58,590 nucleotides of DNA from NCBI RefSeq assembly GCF_014635725.1, contig NZ_BMDJ01000015.1, positions 1 to 58,590 on the forward strand. Reading direction: 5' to 3'. The notes under the pieces were generated by a model. That model was not told where the DNA came from and did not search any database. It saw only the letters and a list, made by a program, of their open reading frames with translations. Source of the DNA: Pedobacter mendelii (GTDB lineage Bacteria; Bacteroidota; Bacteroidia; Sphingobacteriales; Sphingobacteriaceae). The first letter of the stretch is position 1. Each line of letters opens with the position of its first letter. A program made the translations under genes and the position numbers. Shown piece after piece: positions 1 to 9,680 of the stretch.

Positions 1-709
1 ATGCCAATACGGTAACTTTTAGTTCCGCCTTTTCACTTTTGCAGCCAGATGGACTTAGTTTCTGACTTACATAATATTTTATTTCACCTGCAGCCAAAGT
101 AATAGGTGTTGGTGCGCCAGAAAGCACAGTTCCATTCGCATCATACCAGGTGAGGTTTGAACCAGTTGCCGTAAGCGGCAATGCAGCCTGGTTTTGGCAG
201 TAAGTTAAACTAGTAGTTGCAGGAGCCGGTGGCAATGCCAATACGGTAACTTTTAATTCCGCCTTTTCACTTTCGCAGCCCGCCGGGCTTAATTTCTGAC
301 TTACATAATATTTTATTTCACCTGCAGCAGAGGTAACAGGTGTTGGTGCGCCAGAAAGAACAGTTCCATTCGCATCATACCAGGTGAGGTTTGAACCAGT
401 TGCCGTAAGCGGCTGGATGTTCTGTTGATTAAGGCAATACTTTAAATCTGTAGTTGCAGGAGCCGGTGGCAATGCCAATACGGTAACAGTAATTTTTGTA
501 TTTGCACTTTCGCAACCATTTGGGTTCGCTTGAGTAACATAAAAATCGGTCGATCCAATATTTACAGTCGAAGGAATATAACCATCAGAAAGTATGGTTC
601 CCTGACTATCATGCCATATCAATTTAGTTTCAGTAAGATTAGCAAAAAGAGGTAATGAAGGTTGATTTTGGCAATAATCTACATTATTGGAAGAAGGAGG
701 ATTCGGTCT
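1..709 (-). repeat. Tandem Ig_7-type coding repeats, 234-237 bp period
   Basis: The string atgccaatacggtaac recurs at 1, 235 and 472, giving periods of 234 and 237 bp (78 and 79 codons). The first two units are almost identical at DNA level, the third is more diverged. All are in frame in the secreted protein. High DNA identity suggests recent duplication or recombination-driven length change. Confidence 0.85.
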
Positions 710-3376
710 TTTATAAATCGAAACAACAAAATCACTAATTTTTTCACCACAACCAATTGCCTTTGCTGTAATTGTTGCCGAACCAAAATATTCTAACGCC
801 CAGGTAACGGTTCCTGTCGATGAATCTATTGAGCCAGATTCTGCAGGTAGTAGACTGTACACAATAGACTCACTATTGTTTGATACTGCTTTGTAAGTAT
901 CACTACCTGAACCTGTGCATCTAGTTGAAGTCAGTCCAGCAGCAAAAACCGGGGCCATAACCTCGCCTTTAACAATAATTCTACCTTTTTTAGAAACCCT
1001 GATTCCTCCAACTGTTGTAACAGTATATTCCAGTCCATCTAAAGGTGTCACCGTATTGGGTGTACCAGTAATTTTTATGGTCTTGGTTGCTGGGTCGTAT
1101 GAGGAAGCAGTCAATCCATTAGGTAATCCTGTAACCTCGGCTCCAGATGCACCACCCCCAACTAAATATACGATATCATTTATTGGTGTATTTACACAAA
1201 TGCTCCGATCAGCAGAACCTAATGGGGTTAAAGTTAATTCACCAAGTGTCGTTGAGGTTTCAGCCCAGCTATTATCATTTACAGGATTACCATCAACCTG
1301 TGTACCGGTAATACTTGCTTTATTTATGTGTGTACCTTCACTAACCACTTTTGCTTTTATCAAAAGTGTTGCTTCTCCTCCAGCAACCATAGAACCAATT
1401 GTCCAAAGTCCTGTTATTGGGTTGTAACTGCCCTCGGAAACGGTACTTAAAACATAGTAATAACCAGAAGGGAGTAAATCTGTAACCGATACACCAATAG
1501 CATTACCTACTCCTAAATTTTTTGCTTTTAATGTAAAAGTTACAATCTGATCTATTTCTGGGAGTGGGATATCAACTGTTTTCTCAATGGATCTATCAAT
1601 ATTACAAAGAGAAATAATTAAAGGGAGTGATTGAGCACTTAGGCCACATTCTAACGTTGAGCTTACTGTATAATTTCCTGATACTGTCGCCACGTAGGTA
1701 TTGTCAGTAGCTCCAGCAATCTCCACTCCATTTAAAAACCATTTGTAGGGACCACCGCTGGAAGGGTCGGCAGTTAGTTTTGCAGCTGCACAATCCGTTA
1801 AATCGACACTAGGCTGTACTGCTTTCTCTGGAAATCGAGAAATAAAGTTCGACATGGAGAAATCACTACTTTGCTGTACCATAGATACTGTAAGTCTGTT
1901 GATACTATTAATTGTTATTACATCTGGATAACTAATGTTCGCATCCGTAAATTTAATCAGGTAAAGTCCTGTAGAACCTAGTTGTTTGCGTAATCCAATA
2001 CCTGAAATGGTTTCAATATCTTTGGCAGTATAAGTTACTCCAGAACCCTTAGTGGTTAAATTAATTTTATCAGCATTTTTAGTAACGATGTATCCAAAAT
2101 ATGGAAGGTTACCATTGTTATAAGATGTAAATTTATAAGTTTCTACCTGTCTTGATCCAGCACACGAGGCTATAGGAACTAATGTAGCAACATCTACTTC
2201 GCAACCACCCCCAGAGGATACACCGCCTGTTCCCGAAAAAACTAAAATATTTTTATCTGCAACAATTCTAGAAGAAGAAAATCTACCTGTATTGCTTGAT
2301 GTATTGTATGAACCATTAATCCAACCGTGATTAAAGGTTTTAAAATCACCTGCCGCTGTAAGGGTAATATTTTGAAAAGTCTTTTGAACACCATTCTCAT
2401 CAAAAAACTCTACACGAATTTTTGTATTTGGTTCGGTACTAACTATTGTTGTTTGCTCTGCCGTTAGATTCCCTTCTCCCCTAACAATAACATATTCTGA
2501 GCCAAGTGAAGAAATTGGGGGAATAGGGTTATAAGCTCCATCACCACAACCTCCAGGTGCATCCAACCTTGCAGAAGTATTCATAACCGCAGCTCCGGAT
2601 GACTCCACTAATGTTCCAATTGGGCACTGAAAAAGATAACTTTGACCAGCATTTAAAGTGGTAACTGCAACGCCTGCTATTTTTATAATTGTATTATTTT
2701 CAATCGCCATTATGCTGTATGTAGGCCGCTCATTACCAGCCAAATCATCATCACGATAGTAGCCAACCCGAAAAGCGGTACCTACACCCGCATCTCCAAA
2801 GCTGAACAAAGAAGCGTTACCTTTAATGTTTGCATCATTCCCATCACTACCCAACTGGTCAGAAGCAATATTTCTTAAATTAACAGCAATAGAACCATCA
2901 GCAGTAACAATCAACCCACCATCATTAATCACAGTATTAAGCGGATGAATCGGAAGTGAACCAGGTAAGCCGTCAAGTCTTTGTCTATAGGGCACACCTG
3001 CTGAACAGGTAAAGTTAAATAGGAGCGTACCGTCGCTTTTTTTAATTGTACCAGATATGGTAGCGAGGCTTTCGGTGGTAATAATTATCTGGTTTGCTCT
3101 GCTCCAGTACTGCCATGGTGCTGGTGCAATATAATGCTTGGAATAAGATGGTGGTTTGGCCGAAGTAGGTTGAAAAACTCTTTTAAAATTTGAATAGGTA
3201 TTTGATTTTAGTGCAAAAGAAGAAAATAATTGTGGATTAATTACTTTAACATCTCCATATTGTTTTTTTGCATCGTTGGTTGTGGAAATATTTCCTGCGT
3301 GCAAAACTTCCGCAGAAAATACGCAGAGAATAAAAAAAACTAAAGCAGAAACTTTAAATAATATCGCGTTAATCAT
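1..3376 (-). CDS. Large secreted Ig-repeat adhesin-like protein (3' end outside window)
   Basis: Open frame of 1125 codons from ATG at 3376 that runs off the left edge, so the C-terminus is missing. An in-frame TGA lies three codons upstream of the ATG. Residues 1-28 form a signal peptide (hydrophobic core, cleavage likely after LHA). Residues of roughly 90-470 resemble the IgGFc-binding N-terminal region found in large Bacteroidota surface proteins. An Ig-like segment follows, then a DUF11-like domain at about 590-700, then Ig-like domains. From about residue 890 there are near-identical tandem Ig_7-type units of 78-79 residues ending in the motif KVTVLALPPAP. Such proteins are usually exported by the type IX secretion system through a C-terminal domain that would lie outside this window. 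Function inferred: surface adhesin or gliding-related protein; no enzyme motif seen. Confidence 0.8.
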   Translation of the reverse strand, partial: MINAILFKVSALVFFILCVFSAEVLHAGNISTTNDAKKQYGDVKVINPQLFSSFALKSNTYSNFKRVFQPTSAKPPSYSKHYIAPAPWQYWSRANQIIITTESLATISGTIKKSDGTLLFNFTCSAGVPYRQRLDGLPGSLPIHPLNTVINDGGLIVTADGSIAVNLRNIASDQLGSDGNDANIKGNASLFSFGDAGVGTAFRVGYYRDDDLAGNERPTYSIMAIENNTIIKIAGVAVTTLNAGQSYLFQCPIGTLVESSGAAVMNTSARLDAPGGCGDGAYNPIPPISSLGSEYVIVRGEGNLTAEQTTIVSTEPNTKIRVEFFDENGVQKTFQNITLTAAGDFKTFNHGWINGSYNTSSNTGRFSSSRIVADKNILVFSGTGGVSSGGGCEVDVATLVPIASCAGSRQVETYKFTSYNNGNLPYFGYIVTKNADKINLTTKGSGVTYTAKDIETISGIGLRKQLGSTGLYLIKFTDANISYPDVITINSINRLTVSMVQQSSDFSMSNFISRFPEKAVQPSVDLTDCAAAKLTADPSSGGPYKWFLNGVEIAGATDNTYVATVSGNYTVSSTLECGLSAQSLPLIISLCNIDRSIEKTVDIPLPEIDQIVTFTLKAKNLGVGNAIGVSVTDLLPSGYYYVLSTVSEGSYNPITGLWTIGSMVAGGEATLLIKAKVVSEGTHINKASITGTQVDGNPVNDNSWAETSTTLGELTLTPLGSADRSICVNTPINDIVYLVGGGASGAEVTGLPNGLTASSYDPATKTIKITGTPNTVTPLDGLEYTVTTVGGIRVSKKGRIIVKGEVMAPVFAAGLTSTRCTGSGSDTYKAVSNNSESIVYSLLPAESGSIDSSTGTVTWALEYFGSATITAKAIGCGEKISDFVVSIYKRPNPPSSNNVDYCQNQPSLPLFANLTETKLIWHDSQGTILSDGYIPSTVNIGSTDFYVTQANPNGCESANTKITVTVLALPPAPATTDLKYCLNQQNIQPLTATGSNLTWYDANGTVLSGAPTPVTSAAGEIKYYVSQKLSPAGCESEKAELKVTVLALPPAPATTSLTYCQNQAALPLTATGSNLTWYDANGTVLSGAPTPITLAAGEIKYYVSQKLSPSGCKSEKAELKVTVLA

Positions 3377-3824
3377 CAGCTTTCAACAACTCCAAAATTC
3401 AACATCACTATTTGTGAAAAAAGATCAAAATAGCCCAATAATAAAAATTAATAGTTTTTAGAAGAAATCATCCATTGCTCGAATTCAAACAGCATATCAA
3501 GAAATAAATAAGATCTATTTTTTAAGTTTTTCATTCAAAATTAATAGAATTGAGTTGAACAAATTATACTTAAAATGATTTTGTGACGTTAGCCAAGATG
3601 CTTATAACCAAACGATTACAAAATTTAAAGGATTAGCATTATAAATACTACATCAATAGAATAAAAAAGGTATAAAAATCACAAATAATCAACTGATAAC
3701 CAGCTGATAAAACTAAAAAATCTAAGAAAATATAATTAATATAATGATTTGATAGTATTGCTAGAATTTTACACGAAAGTATAATTGTGCGTTTATTTTA
3801 CGATATGACATATTCAGAGAAATG
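3377..3824. other. Intergenic region, AT-rich, no gene recognised
   Basis: 448 bp between the secreted-protein start and the end of the sigma-like gene. No convincing ORF, RNA gene or hairpin terminator was recognised. It must contain the promoter of the secreted protein (minus strand), but I could not assign it. Confidence 0.4.
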
Positions 3825-4145
3825 TTAGCGCTTAATAAAAGTTTGTTGTTCTTTTATGGCAAATCGACTTAACCAAATAAACAAATTACATTTAGAATCA
3901 TCGTAACTACCAATCAGATCCCATGCATGAGTAAAAGTTTTTTCCAAAACTAAATTACACTTGGTTTCGTCTTTTATATTACGTGTAATTAAACCATAAA
4001 TGGCAGGCGCATAGAATTTATATAAAGACTTGAATACCTCTTTATCTTTCGATTTAAGCTTGGCTAAAGAAATTTCATTTGCAGATACCCAAACCTTTGA
4101 TAAAGGTAAGGAGGGAGCTTGATTGTTAATAATTGTCATCTGCAT
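3825..4145 (-). CDS. Stand-alone sigma-70 region 2-like protein (no region 4)
   Basis: 106 residues. Residues of about 30-106 follow the pattern of ECF sigma factor region 2: the segment LKSKDKEVFKSLYKFYAPAIY matches the typical start of the domain, followed by a helix with LEKTFTHAWD (usual form LQETFLRVW) and a SYDDSK..LFIWLSRFA stretch (usual form FDPSRG..WLWLLTIARN). The protein stops after QTFIKR, so the linker and the promoter-binding region 4 are absent, and no region 4-like sequence follows the stop. No anti-sigma gene is adjacent. It could be a degenerate sigma factor or a small protein that binds core RNA polymerase. Family assignment is moderately sure, function unknown. Confidence 0.55.
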   Translation of the reverse strand: MQMTIINNQAPSLPLSKVWVSANEISLAKLKSKDKEVFKSLYKFYAPAIYGLITRNIKDETKCNLVLEKTFTHAWDLIGSYDDSKCNLFIWLSRFAIKEQQTFIKR

Positions 4146-4682
4146 TATTCACATTATTCAATTGTCTTACAATTAGATGGTCAACATTAAGTTTAGCATA
4201 TTGTTTAGCAAAAACATTAATAAAGTGACAACTTAAAAGAATAAGAACCTTTTTAAATTTATATTGTGAAAATATTTATCGCTTATTTTTTGAGCGAAAC
4301 AAGGCAAATGTTGCAGAGATAGCCAACCCATCTCGAGATATTTAAGGATATTACAGCCATTAAGAAGCATAAACAAATTATTAGATAAATTTTAAACAAG
4401 CTCTAAGCTATTCAAATAAAGATAAAAGCATTTTAATTTCCATATTATCAATCAGGTTTTAAAAATTTCATTGTAAAAAATACTTACTTAACGAATTGAT
4501 TAAAATTCATAGCTAACAGATACATTTATTTGCTTATGTTATTTGCTTAGAATTAATAAAATTCAAATTATTTTTTAATATGGGTATATAGCCATTTAGG
4601 TAAAACTAAAATTTCAATAATTAAAACCGATTTTGTATTTCTTCTGTTTAATAGTTAATAAGTCAACTTAAAACATTCACCT
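4146..4682. other. Intergenic region, AT-rich, no gene recognised
   Basis: 537 bp between divergent small genes. It must hold promoters for both the sigma-like gene (minus) and the acidic-protein gene (plus). No ORF with a plausible product, no tRNA fold and no clear repeat was seen. Confidence 0.4.
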
Positions 4683-4934
4683 ATGAAAAATCAAGATTAT
4701 AATTTAACTGCAGAATATGATGTTACCAATATCGATCAATTTCAAATTGACCGCTCTGAGCATAATGAAAAACTCGAATTCGATATTGAAAATTCAGCCG
4801 ATATTGAGCCAGACCCAATAGACAAAGAAGATGATGATGACAGCGAATACTCGGATGATGAAGTAGAATTCGCAGATGGTGAAGGCACTTTACTAAATGA
4901 AGAGTTTGATGAAGAGGATAATACAGATGAGTAA
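4683..4934 (+). CDS. Small highly acidic protein of unknown function
   Basis: 83 residues with a very high Asp/Glu content, including runs EDDDD and DEEDN, few basic residues, no signal peptide and no membrane segment. Low-complexity acidic tails of this kind are often disordered and can mimic nucleic acid, but no family was recognised. The start ATG at 4683 follows a long AT-rich leader. The gene converges on glgB and shares a bidirectional hairpin terminator with it (4961-4992), which supports it as a real transcribed unit. Confidence 0.6.
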   Translation: MKNQDYNLTAEYDVTNIDQFQIDRSEHNEKLEFDIENSADIEPDPIDKEDDDDSEYSDDEVEFADGEGTLLNEEFDEEDNTDE

Positions 4935-4960
4935 CGTTATTTTCTAAAAATAAATTTTTT

Positions 4961-4992
4961 AAAAAAAGGAAGCTTAACAGTTTCCTTTTTTT
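4961..4992. terminator. Bidirectional hairpin terminator
   Basis: Perfect 11-bp inverted repeat AAAAAAAGGAA / TTCCTTTTTTT with a 10-nt loop, between the convergent acidic-protein gene and glgB. The A/T arms provide a U-tract in either direction. Confidence 0.8.
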
Positions 4993-5013
4993 AAAATTAT
5001 AATTTGAAAAACA

Positions 5014-6999
5014 TTACTTACTTTTAAGTATAATAACTGCCAAAGGTGGCAAGTTAACTGCTATAGAAAATTCTTGATTATTGTAAGGTTCTTCAACAGG
5101 CAAAATATCCCCTTTATTATTAATTCCACTTCCATAAAAGATAATATCATCAGTATTAAATATCTCATTCCACTTTGTTTTAAATGGAACACCGATTCTA
5201 TAATTTTCGCGTACAACTGGTGTGAAATTTAATGCAATTATTAATGTATCCTTAGCTTTTGGGCCTTTACGCATGTATACGAATACAGATTCATCTCTGT
5301 TATCTGCATCTAACCACTCAAAACCTTCATAACTAAAGTTAAAATGGTATAAAGCAGGTTCTTTCTTATATAAAAAGTTTAGGGCTTTAACGGTTTCCTG
5401 CATACCTTTGTGTGGAGCGTATTGCAGAAGATGCCAATCCAGAGATTGTGTAAAATTCCATTCATTTGTATCTGCAAACTCATTACCCATAAATAGAAGT
5501 TTTGCCCCTGGATGCGTATACATGTAAGCATAAAGTGCCCGAAGGTTCGCAAACTTTTGCCATTCATCGCCAGGCATTTTATAAAGCATAGGAGATTTGC
5601 CATGAACAACTTCATCATGAGAAAAAGGCAACATAAAATTTTCGGTAAAAGCATAGGTCATGCTAAAACTGAGTAAATTTTGATAATGCTTTCTATCTAA
5701 AGAATCAACTTTAAAATACTTTAAAGTGTCATTCATCCAGCCCATCATCCATTTCATACCGAAACCTAATCCGCCCGTATGAACTGGATGCGTAACGCCA
5801 GAAAATGTACTGCTTTCTTCCGCAATGGTTTGCACACCTTCAAAATTACCGTAAATGGCAACATTCAAGTCCTGAAGAAATTGAATTGCTCCTAAATTTT
5901 CACTTCCACCATATTCATTTGTCGCCGAATCTACGTCTTCTCTGGAAAAGTTGAAATACAGCATTGAAGCAACTGCATCAACTCTTAAACCATCAGCATG
6001 ATATTTATCTAACCAGAATAAAGCGTTGCTAATTAAAAATGAACGGACTTCATTCCGGTCGTAATTAAAGATGTAAGATTTCCAATCAGGATGAAAACCT
6101 TTTCTCATATCTGCATGTTCATACAAATGCGTTCCATCGAACTCATACAGGCCATGCCTGTCGCCAGGAAAATGTGATGGAACCCAATCGAGGATTACAG
6201 CAATATTTGCCTTGTGCAGTTCTTCGATTAAGAACATTAAATCTTGCGGAGAACCATAACGCGAACTGGCTCCGAAGTACCCGGTAATTTGATAACCCCA
6301 GCTTGGGAAAAACGGGAATTCCATTATTGGCATTAATTCTACATGGGTGAATCCCATCTCTAGAATATAAGGTACTAAAGCTACTGCAACTTCTCTGCAG
6401 TTTAAAACTCTTTCTGGTTCATTTGGATCGCGTTGCCATGAGCCTAAATGAAGCTCATAAACAGAAATTGGTTGATCTAAAGCATTTAATTTTGGTCGCT
6501 TGGTTAGCCATGATTTATCTTTCCATGTGTAATTCGTATCCCAAATTATACAAGCTGTTTGCGGTGGGTGTTCCCAACGGAGTGCATAAGGATCGCCCTT
6601 TAAATGTTCAGACTCATCGAAACCCTTAACAAAATATTTATAAACATCTCCTTTTTTAAGATTTGGAATAAAACCTTCCCAAATGCCTGATTTATCCCAC
6701 CTTTTATTTAGGGCATGAGAATTTCTATCCCAACCATTAAAATCTCCAACTACCCCAACATTGATTGCATTTGGTGCCCAAACGGAGAAATAAGTCCCTG
6801 AAGTTTTTTCGACTGTTATCAAATGAGAACCCATTTTCTCATATAGACGGAAATGCTTACCAACAAGAAATAAATCAACATCGTAATCGGTAAATAAACT
6901 ATGCGGCCACACGGCTAAACTCTTATCAATTTCAGGCAATGCTGCTTTTACTGCCTTGTTAGCGGGTGTTTTTGCAAATACTTTTTTTGCTGCTGACAT
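5014..6999 (-). CDS. glgB: 1,4-alpha-glucan branching enzyme
   Basis: 661 residues, within the usual range for the family. The enzyme cuts an alpha-1,4 glucan and re-attaches the piece through an alpha-1,6 bond, producing branched glycogen. A CBM48 domain (about 60-150, with the motif VGDFNGWD) precedes a GH13 barrel. Visible GH13 motifs are DWVPSHF, GLRVDAVASM (nucleophile Asp about 341), IAEESS (acid Glu about 394-395) and FSHDEVVHGK. An all-beta C-terminal domain ends the protein. The N-terminal 30 residues are Lys/Ala-rich. It lies 63 bp downstream of the GH31 gene on the same strand, but a hairpin between them suggests at least partial separation of the transcripts. No other glycogen genes are in the window. 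Confidence 0.95.
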   Translation of the reverse strand: MSAAKKVFAKTPANKAVKAALPEIDKSLAVWPHSLFTDYDVDLFLVGKHFRLYEKMGSHLITVEKTSGTYFSVWAPNAINVGVVGDFNGWDRNSHALNKRWDKSGIWEGFIPNLKKGDVYKYFVKGFDESEHLKGDPYALRWEHPPQTACIIWDTNYTWKDKSWLTKRPKLNALDQPISVYELHLGSWQRDPNEPERVLNCREVAVALVPYILEMGFTHVELMPIMEFPFFPSWGYQITGYFGASSRYGSPQDLMFLIEELHKANIAVILDWVPSHFPGDRHGLYEFDGTHLYEHADMRKGFHPDWKSYIFNYDRNEVRSFLISNALFWLDKYHADGLRVDAVASMLYFNFSREDVDSATNEYGGSENLGAIQFLQDLNVAIYGNFEGVQTIAEESSTFSGVTHPVHTGGLGFGMKWMMGWMNDTLKYFKVDSLDRKHYQNLLSFSMTYAFTENFMLPFSHDEVVHGKSPMLYKMPGDEWQKFANLRALYAYMYTHPGAKLLFMGNEFADTNEWNFTQSLDWHLLQYAPHKGMQETVKALNFLYKKEPALYHFNFSYEGFEWLDADNRDESVFVYMRKGPKAKDTLIIALNFTPVVRENYRIGVPFKTKWNEIFNTDDIIFYGSGINNKGDILPVEEPYNNQEFSIAVNLPPLAVIILKSK

Positions 7000-7023
7000 T
7001 GTGTATTTCGGTTAGATATTAAT

Positions 7024-7057
7024 AAACCCCGAAAGCTTTCTAAAGTTTTCGGGGTTA
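7024..7057 (-). terminator. Hairpin between GH31 gene and glgB
   Basis: Inverted repeat ACCCCGAAA / TTTTCGGGGT begins a few bases after the GH31 stop on the minus strand and is followed by TTTATTAAT. It probably works as an intrinsic terminator or processing hairpin upstream of glgB. Confidence 0.7.
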
Positions 7058-7062
7058 TAGTT

Positions 7063-9525
7063 TTACAGACTAAAAATCTGTATTTCGGAGAAGTTTTTGT
7101 TACATTTAAAATGTAAACTGCTTTTATCGTCAGTATAAAAATCAAGAATTTCTTTTCCGTCGACAATTATTTTTTTCACCTTAAACTTAATACCCAACAC
7201 ATTACAATCATATAACTCATAATTTGGTGTGTATAAACCCTCTGTGAGTTGACTAATTTTTAGAGTTGAGACATCTCCCCTAACCGTAAATTTCTTTTCG
7301 AGGTAAATATCCTGTTCATAAGCGAAAGTATCACCATGATCTTCGTATAAGAAAGAATTCACTTCGTAATCGCTATAATATATGTTTAGCATTACCTCGG
7401 TAATTGCTTTTTCATCAACATACTGCATTACAGGATACTCAGGAATTACGGATCCGGCTCTAACAAACATTGGCATACTATCAATTTTCGCCTCTACAAA
7501 ATGCTCGCTCTCGCCTGCTAAAACTTCATTTGTCCAGAAATTATACCAAGTTCCTTTAGGCAAATAAACTGTTCTTGCTACAGCACCTTGCTCTAAAACA
7601 GGGCAGATTAATAATTTATCGCCATAACAAAACTCATCCTGACGAAAATGATTACTGACATTTTCCTGCTCCAGCATAACAAGAGGCCTTAGAATTGGAA
7701 AACCATAGCGGTGATGTTCCCAAAAAACTGAATATAAATAAGGCATTAAGCGATATCTTAATTCAATAAATTTACGGTTAATATCTTCAAAGAAATCGCC
7801 AAAACTCCATGGTTCGCGTTCGGCTGTATCTCCTGCAGAGTGTGCCCTCATAAAAGGCGAAAATGTTCCTAATTGTATCCAACGTGTAAATAATTCACCG
7901 TCAGGTTCACCGCTAAAACCACCTATATCCGTACCACAAAAAGGTACGCCAGATATTGATAAACGCTGGCACTGAATATTTCCCATTTTTAAATGTTCCC
8001 AACTTGCGAGGTTATCTCCTGTCCAAACACTGGCATAGCGCTGCATACCTGAATAACCAGCTCTTGTAATGGTAAACGGGCGTTTGTTACGCATCAGTTT
8101 TTTCAAGCCTTCATAAGTTGATCTTACCATTTGCATACCATATACGTTATGCGCTTTTCTGTGCGAACCACGAAAACCATCATAATTATGGCGAACATCG
8201 TTAGGAAACGTTCCTGAACCAAAAACGGCAGGTTCATTCATATCGTTCCAAAAACCTGCAACACCCATATCAACCAATTCCTTGTATAAATTACCCCACC
8301 AGCTACGAACCTTTGGGTTTGTAAAATCAGGGAACTGGCAACGGCCCGGCCAAACATGCCCTTCCATATAGTAATCATCACTTCGGCGACAAAAAAATCT
8401 TTTTTCTTTTCCTTCTTTAAAAACCCAATAATCATCATCAACTTTAATTCCCGGATCAATCATTACAACGGTTTTAAAACCATCATCCGAAAGTTCTTTT
8501 ATCATTCTTCTCGGATCGGGAAAATATTTTTTATTCCAGGTAAAGCAACGGTAACCATCCATATAATCTATATCCAGATAAATGGCATCGCATGGTATTT
8601 TTCTTTCGCGGAATTGTTTTGCAATTTCTTTAACTTTCGATTCAGGGTAATAGCTCCAGCGACATTGCTGATAACCTAAAGTCCACTTCGGTGGCATAGG
8701 ATGTGTTCCGGTTAGGCTTGCATAACGTTTAACAACATCCATCATGTGCGGCCCATGAATATAATAGTACTGTAACTCGCCACCATCTGACCAAAAACTG
8801 GTTTTACTCACATCTTCTCCACCGAAATCAAAATATGATTTGAAGGTATTATCAAAGAAAATACCGTAAGCAGCCTGATTATGCAGGCCTATGTAAAATG
8901 GTATAGTTCTATATAGAGGATCTTGATTCCAACCAAAAGAATATGCATCAGTATTCCAGTTTTCAAACCTACGCCCTCTTAAATTGAAATTACCTGATTT
9001 ATCTCCTAGTCCAAAGAAATTCTCTTCAGGATTGCACTTTTTGGTGGCATAAATATAATATCCACCGAAATCGGTATTCTCTTCCCAATGCATGGAGTTC
9101 GCTTCATCAACCATTATGGTACCGGTAATATTATCGGAGAACGAAATGTGGAAATTTGCTTTATCAATTTTACAGGTTACCGAGTGTGTTGAAACCGTAA
9201 AACTGTCATCATGCTCCTGCATTTTAAACACAGAAACTTTTTGATCAACTTCTGGTACTGCATAAGAAAAATCATCTAAAAAGACACCATGTGGCGCTAA
9301 GCGAATGCGAATAATCTCATCACTAACAACCCTAACTTCAACCCTTGCATCGCCATCTGAGAAATAAAACCGATTACCTTCTTTTTTTACTTTTTTAACT
9401 GTACCTAAATATTGCTTAACAATCGGTTTAACAGATATATCGACAGGATTATTTAAATGTTGCACCTCTTGCTCTTTCGCAATAAGCTCATTCACCTCGT
9501 TCGATTTGTCTTGTGTCTCTTCCAT
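7063..9525 (-). CDS. Alpha-glucosidase, glycoside hydrolase family 31
   Basis: 820 residues. GH31 enzymes release glucose (or related sugars) from the non-reducing end of alpha-glucosides by a retaining mechanism. The N-terminal beta-sandwich is followed by the catalytic barrel. The GH31 signature WNDMNEP carries the nucleophile Asp about 428, and WTGDN carries the acid/base Asp about 504. MRAHSAGDTAEREPWSFG is a further conserved block. There is no signal peptide: the N-terminus is acidic and Gln/Glu-rich, so a cytoplasmic location is likely. A cytoplasmic GH31 beside glgB suggests handling of glycogen or imported maltodextrin. The TonB-dependent receptor immediately upstream on the same strand is separated by a strong terminator. 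Confidence 0.92.
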   Translation of the reverse strand: MEETQDKSNEVNELIAKEQEVQHLNNPVDISVKPIVKQYLGTVKKVKKEGNRFYFSDGDARVEVRVVSDEIIRIRLAPHGVFLDDFSYAVPEVDQKVSVFKMQEHDDSFTVSTHSVTCKIDKANFHISFSDNITGTIMVDEANSMHWEENTDFGGYYIYATKKCNPEENFFGLGDKSGNFNLRGRRFENWNTDAYSFGWNQDPLYRTIPFYIGLHNQAAYGIFFDNTFKSYFDFGGEDVSKTSFWSDGGELQYYYIHGPHMMDVVKRYASLTGTHPMPPKWTLGYQQCRWSYYPESKVKEIAKQFRERKIPCDAIYLDIDYMDGYRCFTWNKKYFPDPRRMIKELSDDGFKTVVMIDPGIKVDDDYWVFKEGKEKRFFCRRSDDYYMEGHVWPGRCQFPDFTNPKVRSWWGNLYKELVDMGVAGFWNDMNEPAVFGSGTFPNDVRHNYDGFRGSHRKAHNVYGMQMVRSTYEGLKKLMRNKRPFTITRAGYSGMQRYASVWTGDNLASWEHLKMGNIQCQRLSISGVPFCGTDIGGFSGEPDGELFTRWIQLGTFSPFMRAHSAGDTAEREPWSFGDFFEDINRKFIELRYRLMPYLYSVFWEHHRYGFPILRPLVMLEQENVSNHFRQDEFCYGDKLLICPVLEQGAVARTVYLPKGTWYNFWTNEVLAGESEHFVEAKIDSMPMFVRAGSVIPEYPVMQYVDEKAITEVMLNIYYSDYEVNSFLYEDHGDTFAYEQDIYLEKKFTVRGDVSTLKISQLTEGLYTPNYELYDCNVLGIKFKVKKIIVDGKEILDFYTDDKSSLHFKCNKNFSEIQIFSL

Positions 9526-9624
9526 CCTTATTTATTGAAAATTAAATTAATAGCGCTTAAACTGGAATGTGCTTAAGAAAGTACTATAATACAAATATTT
9601 TGCAAAAGGCGAAGTAATAAATCA

Positions 9625-9662
9625 TAAAAAAGCCCTCATTACTTTTCAACGCAATGAGGGCT
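9625..9662 (-). terminator. Intrinsic terminator of the TonB-dependent receptor gene
   Basis: Perfect 10-bp stem AGCCCTCATT / AATGAGGGCT (9631-9640 with 9653-9662) followed on the minus strand by a run of six T. It lies 18 bp past the receptor stop codon. Confidence 0.88.
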
Positions 9663-9680
9663 ACTGTAAGTTAATTTATT

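Noticed and set aside
915..1427. Plus-strand ORF of 170 codons
   Set aside because: Antisense shadow of the large secreted-protein gene, whose domains are clear on the minus strand.
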